A DNA stretch of 64,000 bases from Pseudomonadota bacterium (lineage in GTDB: Bacteria > Pseudomonadota > Gammaproteobacteria > Xanthomonadales > SZUA-38). A model generated the notes under the pieces. The model was not told where the DNA came from, ran no database searches, and saw nothing but the letters and a program-made list of their open reading frames with translations. Shown here in pieces: positions 9,915 through 17,552 of this stretch. Location of the stretch: positions 1-64,000 of the forward strand of contig JBCCCR010000025.1 in assembly GCA_039033415.1 (NCBI GenBank), written 5' to 3'. The translations under genes and the position numbers were made by a program. Numbering within the stretch: position 1 is the first letter of the stretch; each line of letters opens with the position of its first letter.

Positions 9915-11033
9915 TTATACGCCGTCGCTATCGCCGAGACTGACAAACCAGCCATCTGGCTGCTCAAGAGTCTGGTAGTCAGGATTGCCGACCTTGACAA
10001 AGAATCGACTGTCCTCACCCCGGCGCAAAAAGCCGAGACTGCGCAAAACGTGAGCTGAGCGTGGATCGTTGACAGTGGTTTGCACCATGTGGACTGGCGT
10101 CCGCACCATCTCTTGGATAACCACACGCAAGATTGCAGCAAAAGTGGACTGTCCCTGGTCGTCATTGCTGTAGTCCCAATCCATGATCAGCCCTCGTTTT
10201 GAAGCGTTTCCGGTACCAGCAACCTTTGCAACGACGTAGGCGTCCAACACCCCTCTCGTCTCGACACCAAAAAACCTGTAGCTGCGGCCTGATGACGGAC
10301 TATAACGCCATTCCAAATATGGACCCGATCGGACAAGGGCTTTTTTGCCCAGGCGGTTGCGTGCTGCCGGCGGCATTTTTGACACCAACTCATCAATTTG
10401 ACCGTAGCGCGACACCCTTGGGTCATCGCTTGCTGATCGCAGGCGAAACGCCTGCCAGGATCGAAACAGCCAATCAGCGAACGGGGCGAGCGGCCAAAGA
10501 GGCGCCGCAACGGAGTGTTTTTTCAACAGCAGGTGCATTGGACCAAGCGGCAACTTGTAGTCCTGGCGGATAGGTAAACCCGTAAACAGCTTTTTCAGCA
10601 TTGACAGGGAGTTGGTGTTCCCGCCGATGCATATGACGACATCATGTCGATCCATTTGCACCATATTCATCCAGGCGCCGATACCGCCACCATCAAATCG
10701 GGGTTTGACAATCGCGTCCGCGCATTTCACACCCTCGGCAATGTGTTCACCGACTCTGACGCTGCAGGGTTCGGTACCCAGCGCCGCAATGATCTCCCCT
10801 TCGTGACGAAGGCACAGCAGGGTGGACTTGTCTGCGTCTTTCGAGAAATACCGCCAGTACAGGTAATCCTCGTCACCAGGAGAAATGTCTGCTCCAAATA
10901 CCTCGGTGCGCAGAGCGGAAACTTCCGCGATCTCCTTTTTCTGGCATGGGCCAAACGCAGCATCCAGATCATCGATCGAAACCCCAAGGCTTCGCGCCAG
11001 GACACGCGTAAATGCAGGTAAGCGATTGCTCAA
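9915..11033 (-). CDS. GNAT-fold acyltransferase (last gene of the carrier-protein operon)
   Basis: A 372-residue GNAT-superfamily protein. DEDYLYWRYF followed by a core ending around residue 140 forms one GNAT-like half. Residues ~225-345 form a second, with YLEWRYSP, LIMDWDYSN and a typical final strand-helix (VHMVQTTVNDPRSAHVLRSLGF). Such double-GNAT proteins are common in polysaccharide clusters, where they acylate amino sugars. It follows a stand-alone carrier protein with a 4-nt overlap (TTGA, TTG start), so the donor may be an acyl group on that carrier rather than acetyl-CoA; this is inference. It closes the operon that begins with the amidotransferase at 17102. Confidence 0.72.
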   Translation of the reverse strand: MSNRLPAFTRVLARSLGVSIDDLDAAFGPCQKKEIAEVSALRTEVFGADISPGDEDYLYWRYFSKDADKSTLLCLRHEGEIIAALGTEPCSVRVGEHIAEGVKCADAIVKPRFDGGGIGAWMNMVQMDRHDVVICIGGNTNSLSMLKKLFTGLPIRQDYKLPLGPMHLLLKKHSVAAPLWPLAPFADWLFRSWQAFRLRSASDDPRVSRYGQIDELVSKMPPAARNRLGKKALVRSGPYLEWRYSPSSGRSYRFFGVETRGVLDAYVVAKVAGTGNASKRGLIMDWDYSNDDQGQSTFAAILRVVIQEMVRTPVHMVQTTVNDPRSAHVLRSLGFLRRGEDSRFFVKVGNPDYQTLEQPDGWFVSLGDSDGV

Positions 11034-11296
11034 GCGGAGGGTTCGGAGATCAGGTTGTTGGATTTCAGCAGGTCGATGAAATCTGCGCCCGTCTTCATGG
11101 CGCTTAAGTCTTCTTCGGTCACGGTCAATCCGAACCTTTCATCCATTTCCGCCATGATCATGAGTGCCCCCATGGAGTCCCAACCTTCGAGCGACTCCAG
11201 AGGAGTATCAGGCTGCAACGACGACGGCTCTTCCGCCAGCAAATCTGCAATTAAATCAAGTGTTTGACGAACCGATAGCTGCTCATTTTCCGTCAA
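11030..11296 (-). CDS. Stand-alone acyl carrier protein (ACP2)
   Basis: An 88-residue carrier protein that holds an acyl intermediate on a phosphopantetheine arm at Ser41 in the motif EGWDSMG, followed by the usual amphipathic helix (ALMIMAEMDERFG). The start is TTG at 11296 with GAGGG at good spacing. It lies 25 nt after the ketoacyl synthase III gene and overlaps the GNAT gene by 4 nt. It probably shuttles an acyl group from the synthase to that acyltransferase. It is distinct in sequence from the other carrier in this operon (14879-15157), implying two separate loading steps. Confidence 0.92.
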   Translation of the reverse strand: MTENEQLSVRQTLDLIADLLAEEPSSLQPDTPLESLEGWDSMGALMIMAEMDERFGLTVTEEDLSAMKTGADFIDLLKSNNLISEPSA

Positions 11297-11321
11297 GGCT
11301 TGTCCCTCGTAGCCATATTCT

Positions 11322-12365
11322 CTAACTCGGTTTTCCCGTTTCTAGTTCGCAATGGTGGAACTGGGTGTTTTTTTCAATCGTCAGACAGGCCGATCCCCAC
11401 GATAACCCGACACCATACCCCAGCATCATAATCCGCTGCCCCACGACCCCATCTTGAGCCCCTGCTGCATGATGGGTGAGCGCCAACGGCACCGAAGGCC
11501 CACCGCTGTTGCCGTACTTATCCAGCACTACGGGAATTCGATCGGCCGGTAGCCCGCACTTTTTCGCGATGTGGCGCATGATAAACCGATTGGACTGGTG
11601 GAATACGTAGGCATCCACATCGTCGACTTCCAGTGACAGCAACGCCAGGGTTGCCTCGATCAGCGCGGGCACTTCCTTCACGGTAAAGTTGAAGAGATTT
11701 CCCCCATTCATGTGCACGTAGTTGTCTCGATCATCCGCCGCCTTGCGTTCCCTGAAGCCACCGGCCGGAATGATGAGGTCATCGTAGCCGGAGCCATCAG
11801 AGAAAAGACAAAATCCCCACGGTGTGTCAGCTTCACTGCGCTCGAGGGCTGTTGCTGAGCCAGCGTCCCCAAACAGGAGAAACGTTGATCGGTCTTCCGG
11901 GTGTGTAAAGCGACTCGGCGTTTCGCCGTGCAGCACCAGCACACGTTTCGCACTACCGCTGGATATCATCATTGAACCCAACCACAGTCCGTAAGGGTAA
12001 CCAGAGCACCCGAGACCTACGTCAAAAGCCGCGCAGCCTGGCCGCAGTTTGAGGTCGCGGTGGAGCAAAGAACTGGTACTGGGTAGAAAGTAGTCTGGCG
12101 TTTGCGTGACAAAAATTAGACCGTCAATCGAGTCGGATGACCAGCCCAAGCCCCCAAGGAGCTCGTTTGCAGCCGCTAGGCATAGGTCGGACGAACAGAC
12201 GTCGTCGGTGGCAACTCGACGCTGTTCGACTCCGGCCATGGCCACCACTTTCTTGACTTCCTTGGGGTCGATACTTTGTGTGTCCTCACGGTTGTCAAAG
12301 ACACTTGCTGGAACACATGAAGAAACACCTGCCAGATTAATTCCCTGTAATACTGCTTCAGCCAA
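11322..12365 (-). CDS. 3-oxoacyl-ACP synthase III (FabH-like)
   Basis: A 347-residue thiolase-fold condensing enzyme with the full KAS III triad: Cys120 in GLGCSGYPYG, His256 in FHQSNRF, and Asn286 in DKYGNSGGP. It would condense an acyl starter with a malonyl or similar unit on an ACP, or transfer an acyl group as some KAS III relatives do. Setting: between the NAD-synthase-like gene (56-nt gap) and a carrier-protein gene (25-nt gap), so ACP2 is its likely partner. The start is TTG with GGGAGAAGG upstream. A housekeeping fatty-acid role is unlikely in this operon; an EPS- or lipid-modifying acyl group is the better inference. Confidence 0.9.
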   Translation of the reverse strand: MAEAVLQGINLAGVSSCVPASVFDNREDTQSIDPKEVKKVVAMAGVEQRRVATDDVCSSDLCLAAANELLGGLGWSSDSIDGLIFVTQTPDYFLPSTSSLLHRDLKLRPGCAAFDVGLGCSGYPYGLWLGSMMISSGSAKRVLVLHGETPSRFTHPEDRSTFLLFGDAGSATALERSEADTPWGFCLFSDGSGYDDLIIPAGGFRERKAADDRDNYVHMNGGNLFNFTVKEVPALIEATLALLSLEVDDVDAYVFHQSNRFIMRHIAKKCGLPADRIPVVLDKYGNSGGPSVPLALTHHAAGAQDGVVGQRIMMLGYGVGLSWGSACLTIEKNTQFHHCELETGKPS

Positions 12366-12421
12366 TGCCTTCTCCCTGACAAGACTTCAACGGGTCCAAT
12401 CGCCAACGCGAAGTCTTTCCG

Positions 12422-13414
12422 TTAACCAGTTTCCACATCTTCAATGAGCCTTGCACCTAGATGAAGATATCGCGTGGTGCGACGCTTGTTTCTGATATCA
12501 GCATAGACCAAGTCAGTCTGCTGCGAGGTCAAACCGATTGCCGCACCCAGTTCCGCAGCCGGAACGCCGTGATTTATGCCCCAAAGTGCGAGGTCCATCT
12601 TTTGGTAGGGCAGCGCAAAGTAAAACTCATCCTGACCCTGAGACAAGCTGTAGGTGTCGGTGGTTGGGACAGCACCACAGATATCTTGTGGCAAGCCAAG
12701 ATGTTTCGCCAGACCATACACCTGAGTCTTATAGAGATGAGCAATCGGCTTAAGGTCAGCAAGGCCATCGCCGCCTTTAACGAAAAACCCCTGATCGTAC
12801 TCAAGCCGATTAGGCGTCCCAACAACCGCGTAGTTCAAGCGGTCTGCATGAAAGTACTCGAGCGTCTTGCGAATACGCTGTTTGAAGTTTGTCGCCGCGA
12901 CGATGGTCAGGTACTGCTTCAGAGGCAGCCTAACCTCGTGTCGCTGTTGCTGCACGTCCTCAACGACGAGCACAAAGTGGTTCACCTTTCCTTCAATGCC
13001 GCCGGCAATCACAATCTTGGACTTCCAGCCCTCATTGTAGTTCGGAAAAAGTTCCTTGATGGCCTGATCGCGGCTCTCGTAGCAGCCGATAGACTCCAGC
13101 GTTGGCGCAATGTCCTTTACGGTAAATTCGATGCCGAGATGATCGGCCAGCATTCGACCCCGACGCGTACTCTCAGAGGAAGAGTCGCGTTCAGGCATCA
13201 GCAGTCCAAAGACACGCTTCGCTCCGATGGCGTGAACCGCCAGCGCGGCGCTCACGGAACTGTCAATGCCTCCCGAAATTGCCACAACCAGCCCCCGCCG
13301 ATGGAGGTCGGACCGCAACGTCTGACGAATTCGTTCGCGGCACCTTTGGAGCTCAGCGTCAAAATCCAGATCCATGGCATCGGCGAGCGTTAAGGTCTCA
13401 GAGGTCACGGGCAA
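12422..13414 (-). CDS. NAD synthase-like ATP pyrophosphatase (probable amide-forming enzyme)
   Basis: A 330-residue NadE-type N-type ATP pyrophosphatase. The PP-loop SGGIDSS is at residues 47-53, and conserved NadE segments NYAVVGTPNRLE, GFFVKGGDGLADLKPIAHLYKTQVY and LPQDICGAVPTTDTYSLSQGQDE follow. Relative to ordinary NadE it has an extra stretch of about 40 residues after the PP-loop domain (around residues 110-155, with NHFVLVVEDVQQQRHEVRL). It is translationally coupled to the acyl ligase (17-nt overlap) and begins at TTG; an ATG at 13375 is possible. NAD synthesis is not an expected task here. Adenylation and amidation of a carboxylate in the operon's product is the inferred role. Confidence 0.8.
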   Translation of the reverse strand: MPVTSETLTLADAMDLDFDAELQRCRERIRQTLRSDLHRRGLVVAISGGIDSSVSAALAVHAIGAKRVFGLLMPERDSSSESTRRGRMLADHLGIEFTVKDIAPTLESIGCYESRDQAIKELFPNYNEGWKSKIVIAGGIEGKVNHFVLVVEDVQQQRHEVRLPLKQYLTIVAATNFKQRIRKTLEYFHADRLNYAVVGTPNRLEYDQGFFVKGGDGLADLKPIAHLYKTQVYGLAKHLGLPQDICGAVPTTDTYSLSQGQDEFYFALPYQKMDLALWGINHGVPAAELGAAIGLTSQQTDLVYADIRNKRRTTRYLHLGARLIEDVETG

Positions 13415-14879
13415 GATCCTGCGTTAACTGGTGATAACGGATTTTTCCGGACTCGGTTTTCGGCAGCGCTTCCATCCAGCTAACGCTCCGTGGAACCTTG
13501 AACGGGCTGAGTTTGTCGGCACAGTGGCGCATGAGCCGTCGGGTCAGGGCCGGCTCTGACTCATCTGCGCAGGTAGACTTGACGCAGCACGCGAGGAGTC
13601 GGCTGCCAAGAAGGTCATCCGGGGTCCCCACTATCGCCGCCTCAGCGACGAACGGCAAATCCGACAACACTTCTTCAATTTCTTCTGGATGGATTCGATA
13701 GGAGCCTGACTTGAGCTGGCGCCCCAGGCGCCCAACAATATAGACGAAGCCCCCAGCGTCAATCCGCGCAAGATCTCCGGTGTGAAGCCAGCCATCACGA
13801 AGCGCGTGCGCCGTCGCGGCCGGATTGCGCCAGTAGCCCTGCATGATGTTGGGGCCTCGGGCCAGCAGCTCTCCGACGCCGTCTTCCTCGGTCGGGGACG
13901 AAATGCTCAGTTCGACTCCGGGCAAAGCGCGACCGACAGAGTCTGGGCGCTGCGAGACGAGCCTGGGGTCCAGATATGTTAACCGGGCAGCAGCTTCAGT
14001 CTGACCGTACATCAAAAACAGTTGACTTTGCGGACAGGATTTCGCGACGGCCTGGGTGAGAGCAACGGGCATCGGGCCACCCGCCTGAGTCAGATACCGA
14101 AGATGCCCCGCCGCCTCCGCGAAGGGTGTCTTCTCAAGCAGCGTCTGAAACAGCGAAGGGACGCCGGAGAGCCCGGTGATTGACGGATCAGAGAACTCCT
14201 CCGCCATGAGCGCAGGAAACGCGACCGAATGCGCAATATGAACGCTGGCGCCAGCGACAATGTGAGACTGAAGCACCGAGTTACCATAGCTGTATTGAAA
14301 CGGCAGAGCACAGTATGCGCGATCCGCTGGGCTCAATTCGAGGTATTCGGCAATCGCCCTCGCGTTAAAATATAGAGCGCGATGAGAAAGCATAACGCCC
14401 TTGGGATCAGCGGTGGTCCCCGAAGTAAACAGCATCATTGCCGTCGCTTCGGCAGCCGGAGCGGGTGTCTGCCGCGTCAATGCCGGTAAATCCCCTCCGA
14501 ACTCTCTCGGTGCGGCGACGACCGAGTGAACATTGCCGCCTGCGGACGCTGCCGAGCCATCCTCAACAACCACGAGGCGAGCGTCCGTATGCGCAACCAC
14601 GTGGCTCGTTTCGCTCGCGGTAGACCGAGGATTCAGCGGCACGGCAATAGCGCTCGCGGCCCAGATGCCGTAAAGCGAGGCGATATAGTCAACCGAGTTT
14701 GACAGGAGCAGAACAACCCGGTCCCCCGGAACGACCCCGCGCTGCACCAAACCCTGCGCGAAACTCAGTGCCCGGTCCGCGAGCTGTCGGTAGCTGATGA
14801 CATCCTCACCGTCCCTGGCAGCGGTCGCCGCAGGCCTTTGATTCGCGTGTTCCAGCAGTTGAATTACGAGCGTGCCCAT
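13398..14879 (-). CDS. AMP-forming acyl-CoA/acyl-ACP ligase
   Basis: A 493-residue ANL-superfamily ligase: ATP loop LFTSGTTADPKGVMLSHRA, YGQTEA, WLHTGDLARID, and the C-terminal catalytic lysine in TESGKIRYHQL. It activates a carboxylic acid as adenylate and loads it on CoA or on a carrier; the directly preceding gene is a free ACP (TGATG junction), a strong hint that the ACP is the acceptor. An AMP-ligase beside an asparagine-synthase-type amidotransferase and two small hydrolases is the recognised accessory set of exosortase-A EPS loci. It is also close to the NRPS adenylation gene but lacks a fused T domain. The substrate is unknown. Confidence 0.9.
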   Translation of the reverse strand: MGTLVIQLLEHANQRPAATAARDGEDVISYRQLADRALSFAQGLVQRGVVPGDRVVLLLSNSVDYIASLYGIWAASAIAVPLNPRSTASETSHVVAHTDARLVVVEDGSAASAGGNVHSVVAAPREFGGDLPALTRQTPAPAAEATAMMLFTSGTTADPKGVMLSHRALYFNARAIAEYLELSPADRAYCALPFQYSYGNSVLQSHIVAGASVHIAHSVAFPALMAEEFSDPSITGLSGVPSLFQTLLEKTPFAEAAGHLRYLTQAGGPMPVALTQAVAKSCPQSQLFLMYGQTEAAARLTYLDPRLVSQRPDSVGRALPGVELSISSPTEEDGVGELLARGPNIMQGYWRNPAATAHALRDGWLHTGDLARIDAGGFVYIVGRLGRQLKSGSYRIHPEEIEEVLSDLPFVAEAAIVGTPDDLLGSRLLACCVKSTCADESEPALTRRLMRHCADKLSPFKVPRSVSWMEALPKTESGKIRYHQLTQDLARDL

Positions 14880-15157
14880 CAGGCGTCAGAGGACTTTTGC
14901 TCCAGGTATTTCAGCAGGTTTCCGATGGAGTCCAAATTGTCCGGTGTCATCTCGTCATCCTCGACCTTGACGCCAAACTGATCCTTTAGAAATTCTGTCA
15001 GCTCCAGTATTCCCATACTGTCGAGGATGCCGCGATCAAGAAAGGAATCGTCGTCCGCAAGTTCGGCGTCATCGTCGGTAAACAGATAGTTTTCCAGAAT
15101 AAAGGTTCGCAACGCTGTGCGAGTGTCAGCGGTCGTAAGGCTATCTTGAACGGACAT
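14879..15157 (-). CDS. Stand-alone acyl carrier protein (ACP1)
   Basis: A 92-residue carrier protein with Ser47 in the motif RGILDSMGILEL. I start at the ATG at 15157, which has GGAAGAGAG upstream; a longer version from 15205 would add 16 residues that do not look like an ACP. It overlaps the 3' end of the amidotransferase gene by 17 nt and abuts the AMP-ligase. The helix-rich acidic sequence is typical. Probable acceptor for the acid activated by the ligase. Acyl carriers of this kind accompany exosortase-A-associated ligases. Confidence 0.9.
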   Translation of the reverse strand: MSVQDSLTTADTRTALRTFILENYLFTDDDAELADDDSFLDRGILDSMGILELTEFLKDQFGVKVEDDEMTPDNLDSIGNLLKYLEQKSSDA

Positions 15158-17102
15158 TGACGTCTTGCTCTCTTCCGATTTCCACAAAATTCTGGTGTGC
15201 TGCATGGGTCGACATTATGCCCATCAACGACTGAGAGTCGTTAACGGTCAGTTTTCTGCCAGATTGAGCCTTTGCGCGTAAAAAGCCAACCTTTCTGGGG
15301 TCGAACACGCCACATCGGCTGACGGCCTCGGGCCCGAGAAGCTCCTCCACGACCTCACCCAAACCCGTTTCCGCAGACACATCGATGTCAGGCGCTCGAT
15401 AGGGCTGCTTCGGTCTCGAGAGAATCTCCCCTGGCAGATGTTCGGCCATACACTTTTTGAGCAGGTATTTCTCATTCATGACCTTCATTTTCAGGTTCGG
15501 GTGGACGCGGTTGCTGAATTCAATCAGGCGATGATCCAGGAACGGGAAACGGCCCTCGACGGAATTCATCATCAGCATGCGGTCGCCCTGTGAACTCAAA
15601 AGGTAGCCTGACATCAGCATTTTTGCTTCGACGTACTGCGCCTGGTTGAACGGGTGCAAGCGGTTCAAGGCATTGTGATATTTGTCCAACAGTCGGTTTG
15701 ATGCTGGCGCTGCTGCTTGTGTCGCTGCCGCAAACTCGTCGCTGTAGAACTGTTTGATTCTCGACGTTGTAGCCCAGCGCGGCAAATGCGAGTAGCGTGG
15801 ATCGTCGACGGCGGTGAGCCCCCCACCAAAGAACCGTTTCAGGTAGTCGGCAGCGCCTGACTTGGGCAGGTCGAGATATGGGTAAAGTCGCTTGAGGATC
15901 AAAGGACGAAATGACGATTCGGGAAATTTGGCCCAAAACCGACGAGCCTTGCCCTCCTTGAAAATGTCGTACCCACCCAGGGTCTCATCGGCCCCCTCAC
16001 CCGTCAGCACAACCTTAAACCCCTGCTCCCGAACAAATTTCGACAGCAGACCCATGGCTATTGGCGCGGTGCGTAGTACCGGCATTTCGATATGCCGCAT
16101 TGATGCCATGAATGCACTTGCAATATCTCGTTGCGTCACTCGAATCTCATGGTGCGTGACTTTCAACGCACGAACGAGCCGCTGTTGATAAACCGATTCG
16201 TCGAAGGTTTGGTCTGAAAAACTGAGGGAAAAGGTACTCAGCCGCTCCCCGGCGTGGCGCCCCGCAAGCTGTACCAGGGCCGACGAGTCCAGCCCGCCGG
16301 ATAGATACGCGCCCACGGGAACATCGGATCGCAGTCTTAAGGCTGTTGCATCACTGAGCAGGGCCTCCAGTTCCTGGAGGAGCATGGGTTCATCGCGTTC
16401 AAAGTCTTCGTTGTGTTCAGGAAACGTCCAGTCCCAGTACTTTCGCACCGACAGCCCTTTCTCATCGGCGACAGCAATGTGACCCGGCTCCAACTCCACC
16501 ACACCCTCCAGCAGTGTGCGGGGGGCAATGGCGGTCCAGAAGGTAAAAACTTCGTCCAAGGCTTCGGGGCAAATCGATGGCGAGGACTCCATCGCGGGCA
16601 ACAATGCCTTCAGTTCGCTGGCAAAGATCAGCCGGTCGGATTCCTCCCGATAGTACAGTGGACAGATTCCAACCCGGTCGCGCGCCATAACAAGGCGCTT
16701 TTCCCTGTGATCCCACAGGACAATCGAAAATTGACCGTTCAGATGCTCTACGAAACTCGTGCCGTGACGAGCGTACATTTGCGCCACAACCTCTGTGTCC
16801 GATTGCGTCCTGAATTCGTAGCCTCGTTTCAGGAGATCAGCCCGCAGCTCAAGGTAGTTGAAGATTTCGCCGTTAAAAACCAATGAAACCGTGTGTTCCG
16901 CGTTGGTCATCGGCTGTGATCCCCCCGCAATATCCAGAATACTCAGGCGCCGGTGACCGAGCCCCACCTGATGATTACGATATGATCCGCCGGCGTCCGG
17001 GCCGCGATGGACCAGAGAATCCATCATTACCTCGATGAGCTTGGAGTCAGGACCCAGACGCCTGGAACGATCTGCGTAAAAAACGCCTGCAAAGCCGCAC
17101 AT
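15141..17102 (-). CDS. Asparagine synthase-type glutamine amidotransferase (XrtA-system type)
   Basis: A 653-residue two-domain enzyme. The class II glutaminase domain (1-~210) has catalytic Cys2 after Met1, HRGPDAGG and NGEIFNYLELR. The synthetase domain follows with the PP-loop SGGLDSS near residue 267 and GEGADETLGGYD. It takes ammonia from glutamine and amidates an adenylated carboxylate. This architecture is known for AsnB and for the amidotransferase that accompanies exosortase-A EPS loci; context favours the latter. First gene of the minus-strand operon ending at 9915; GAGGAA lies about 11 nt before the ATG. It may amidate a uronic acid of the EPS or a small acid carried on ACP1; the sequence does not decide. 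Confidence 0.88.
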   Translation of the reverse strand: MCGFAGVFYADRSRRLGPDSKLIEVMMDSLVHRGPDAGGSYRNHQVGLGHRRLSILDIAGGSQPMTNAEHTVSLVFNGEIFNYLELRADLLKRGYEFRTQSDTEVVAQMYARHGTSFVEHLNGQFSIVLWDHREKRLVMARDRVGICPLYYREESDRLIFASELKALLPAMESSPSICPEALDEVFTFWTAIAPRTLLEGVVELEPGHIAVADEKGLSVRKYWDWTFPEHNEDFERDEPMLLQELEALLSDATALRLRSDVPVGAYLSGGLDSSALVQLAGRHAGERLSTFSLSFSDQTFDESVYQQRLVRALKVTHHEIRVTQRDIASAFMASMRHIEMPVLRTAPIAMGLLSKFVREQGFKVVLTGEGADETLGGYDIFKEGKARRFWAKFPESSFRPLILKRLYPYLDLPKSGAADYLKRFFGGGLTAVDDPRYSHLPRWATTSRIKQFYSDEFAAATQAAAPASNRLLDKYHNALNRLHPFNQAQYVEAKMLMSGYLLSSQGDRMLMMNSVEGRFPFLDHRLIEFSNRVHPNLKMKVMNEKYLLKKCMAEHLPGEILSRPKQPYRAPDIDVSAETGLGEVVEELLGPEAVSRCGVFDPRKVGFLRAKAQSGRKLTVNDSQSLMGIMSTHAAHQNFVEIGREQDVNVRSR

Positions 17103-17552
17103 TGCGTGTCCGATTCCTCATAACATTTCGCTGCTACGAACTCCGCAGCACCGGCCAGGCGACAGGTCACGCGGACGCAGCAGGCCTTTCGCTTCCCGGC
17201 CAACTTCGCCCGGTACCGCGAGATTATCCCCACAATCTCCATCTTTGGACATAGAGCCTAACCGGATGGGCGCGGACTTCTTTCCAGCCTCATGGATTTT
17301 ACGTCTCCCGCAGACCAAAGATGAAGACCGGGAATCAAAGGTTCACAAAGCGATTTGAGACGCTATGCTTCCCCTTTTGCCGGCGCGGCGGTCGAGCCGT
17401 GCAAGAGACCCGAGAGGCAAACGAACCGTTATGTACAAGCGCCCAGGAGGCCATGGCTCGAATCGCTTCAAAACTCAGGCTTCGGGGCACCTTGCTGCCG
17501 GGGCCGGTTGCCAGGCCGAAATGCACGTCAAGCCGTATCTGGCCTGGCAGCG
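17103..17552. other. 450-bp divergent intergenic region
   Basis: Lies between the amidotransferase operon (minus) and the glycosyltransferase at 17553 (plus). An upstream extension of the glycosyltransferase frame to 17355 is open, but its translation is Arg/Pro-rich and unlike a glycosyltransferase N-terminus, so I treat it as non-coding. Apart from a possible plus-strand promoter at 17342-17369 I see no clear operator, hairpin or small RNA signal. Confidence 0.5.
17342..17369 (+). promoter_or_regulatory. Possible sigma-70 promoter for the glycosyltransferase at 17553
   Basis: TTCACA (17342-17347), a 16-bp spacer, and TATGCT (17364-17369). Both boxes differ from consensus at one or two positions, and the site lies about 180 nt before the chosen start. 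Chance matches of this quality are common. Confidence 0.25.

Noticed and set aside
12461-13393. Long plus-strand open frame (310 codons) antisense to the NadE-like gene
   Set aside because: The minus strand encodes a protein with PP-loop and NAD-synthase blocks in perfect register; the antisense translation shows no domain, signal or ribosome site.
17355-17552. Upstream extension of the glycosyltransferase by 66 codons
   Set aside because: Its translation is Arg/Pro/Cys-rich and unrelated to a glycosyltransferase N-terminus; the ATG at 17553 gives the expected first strand.
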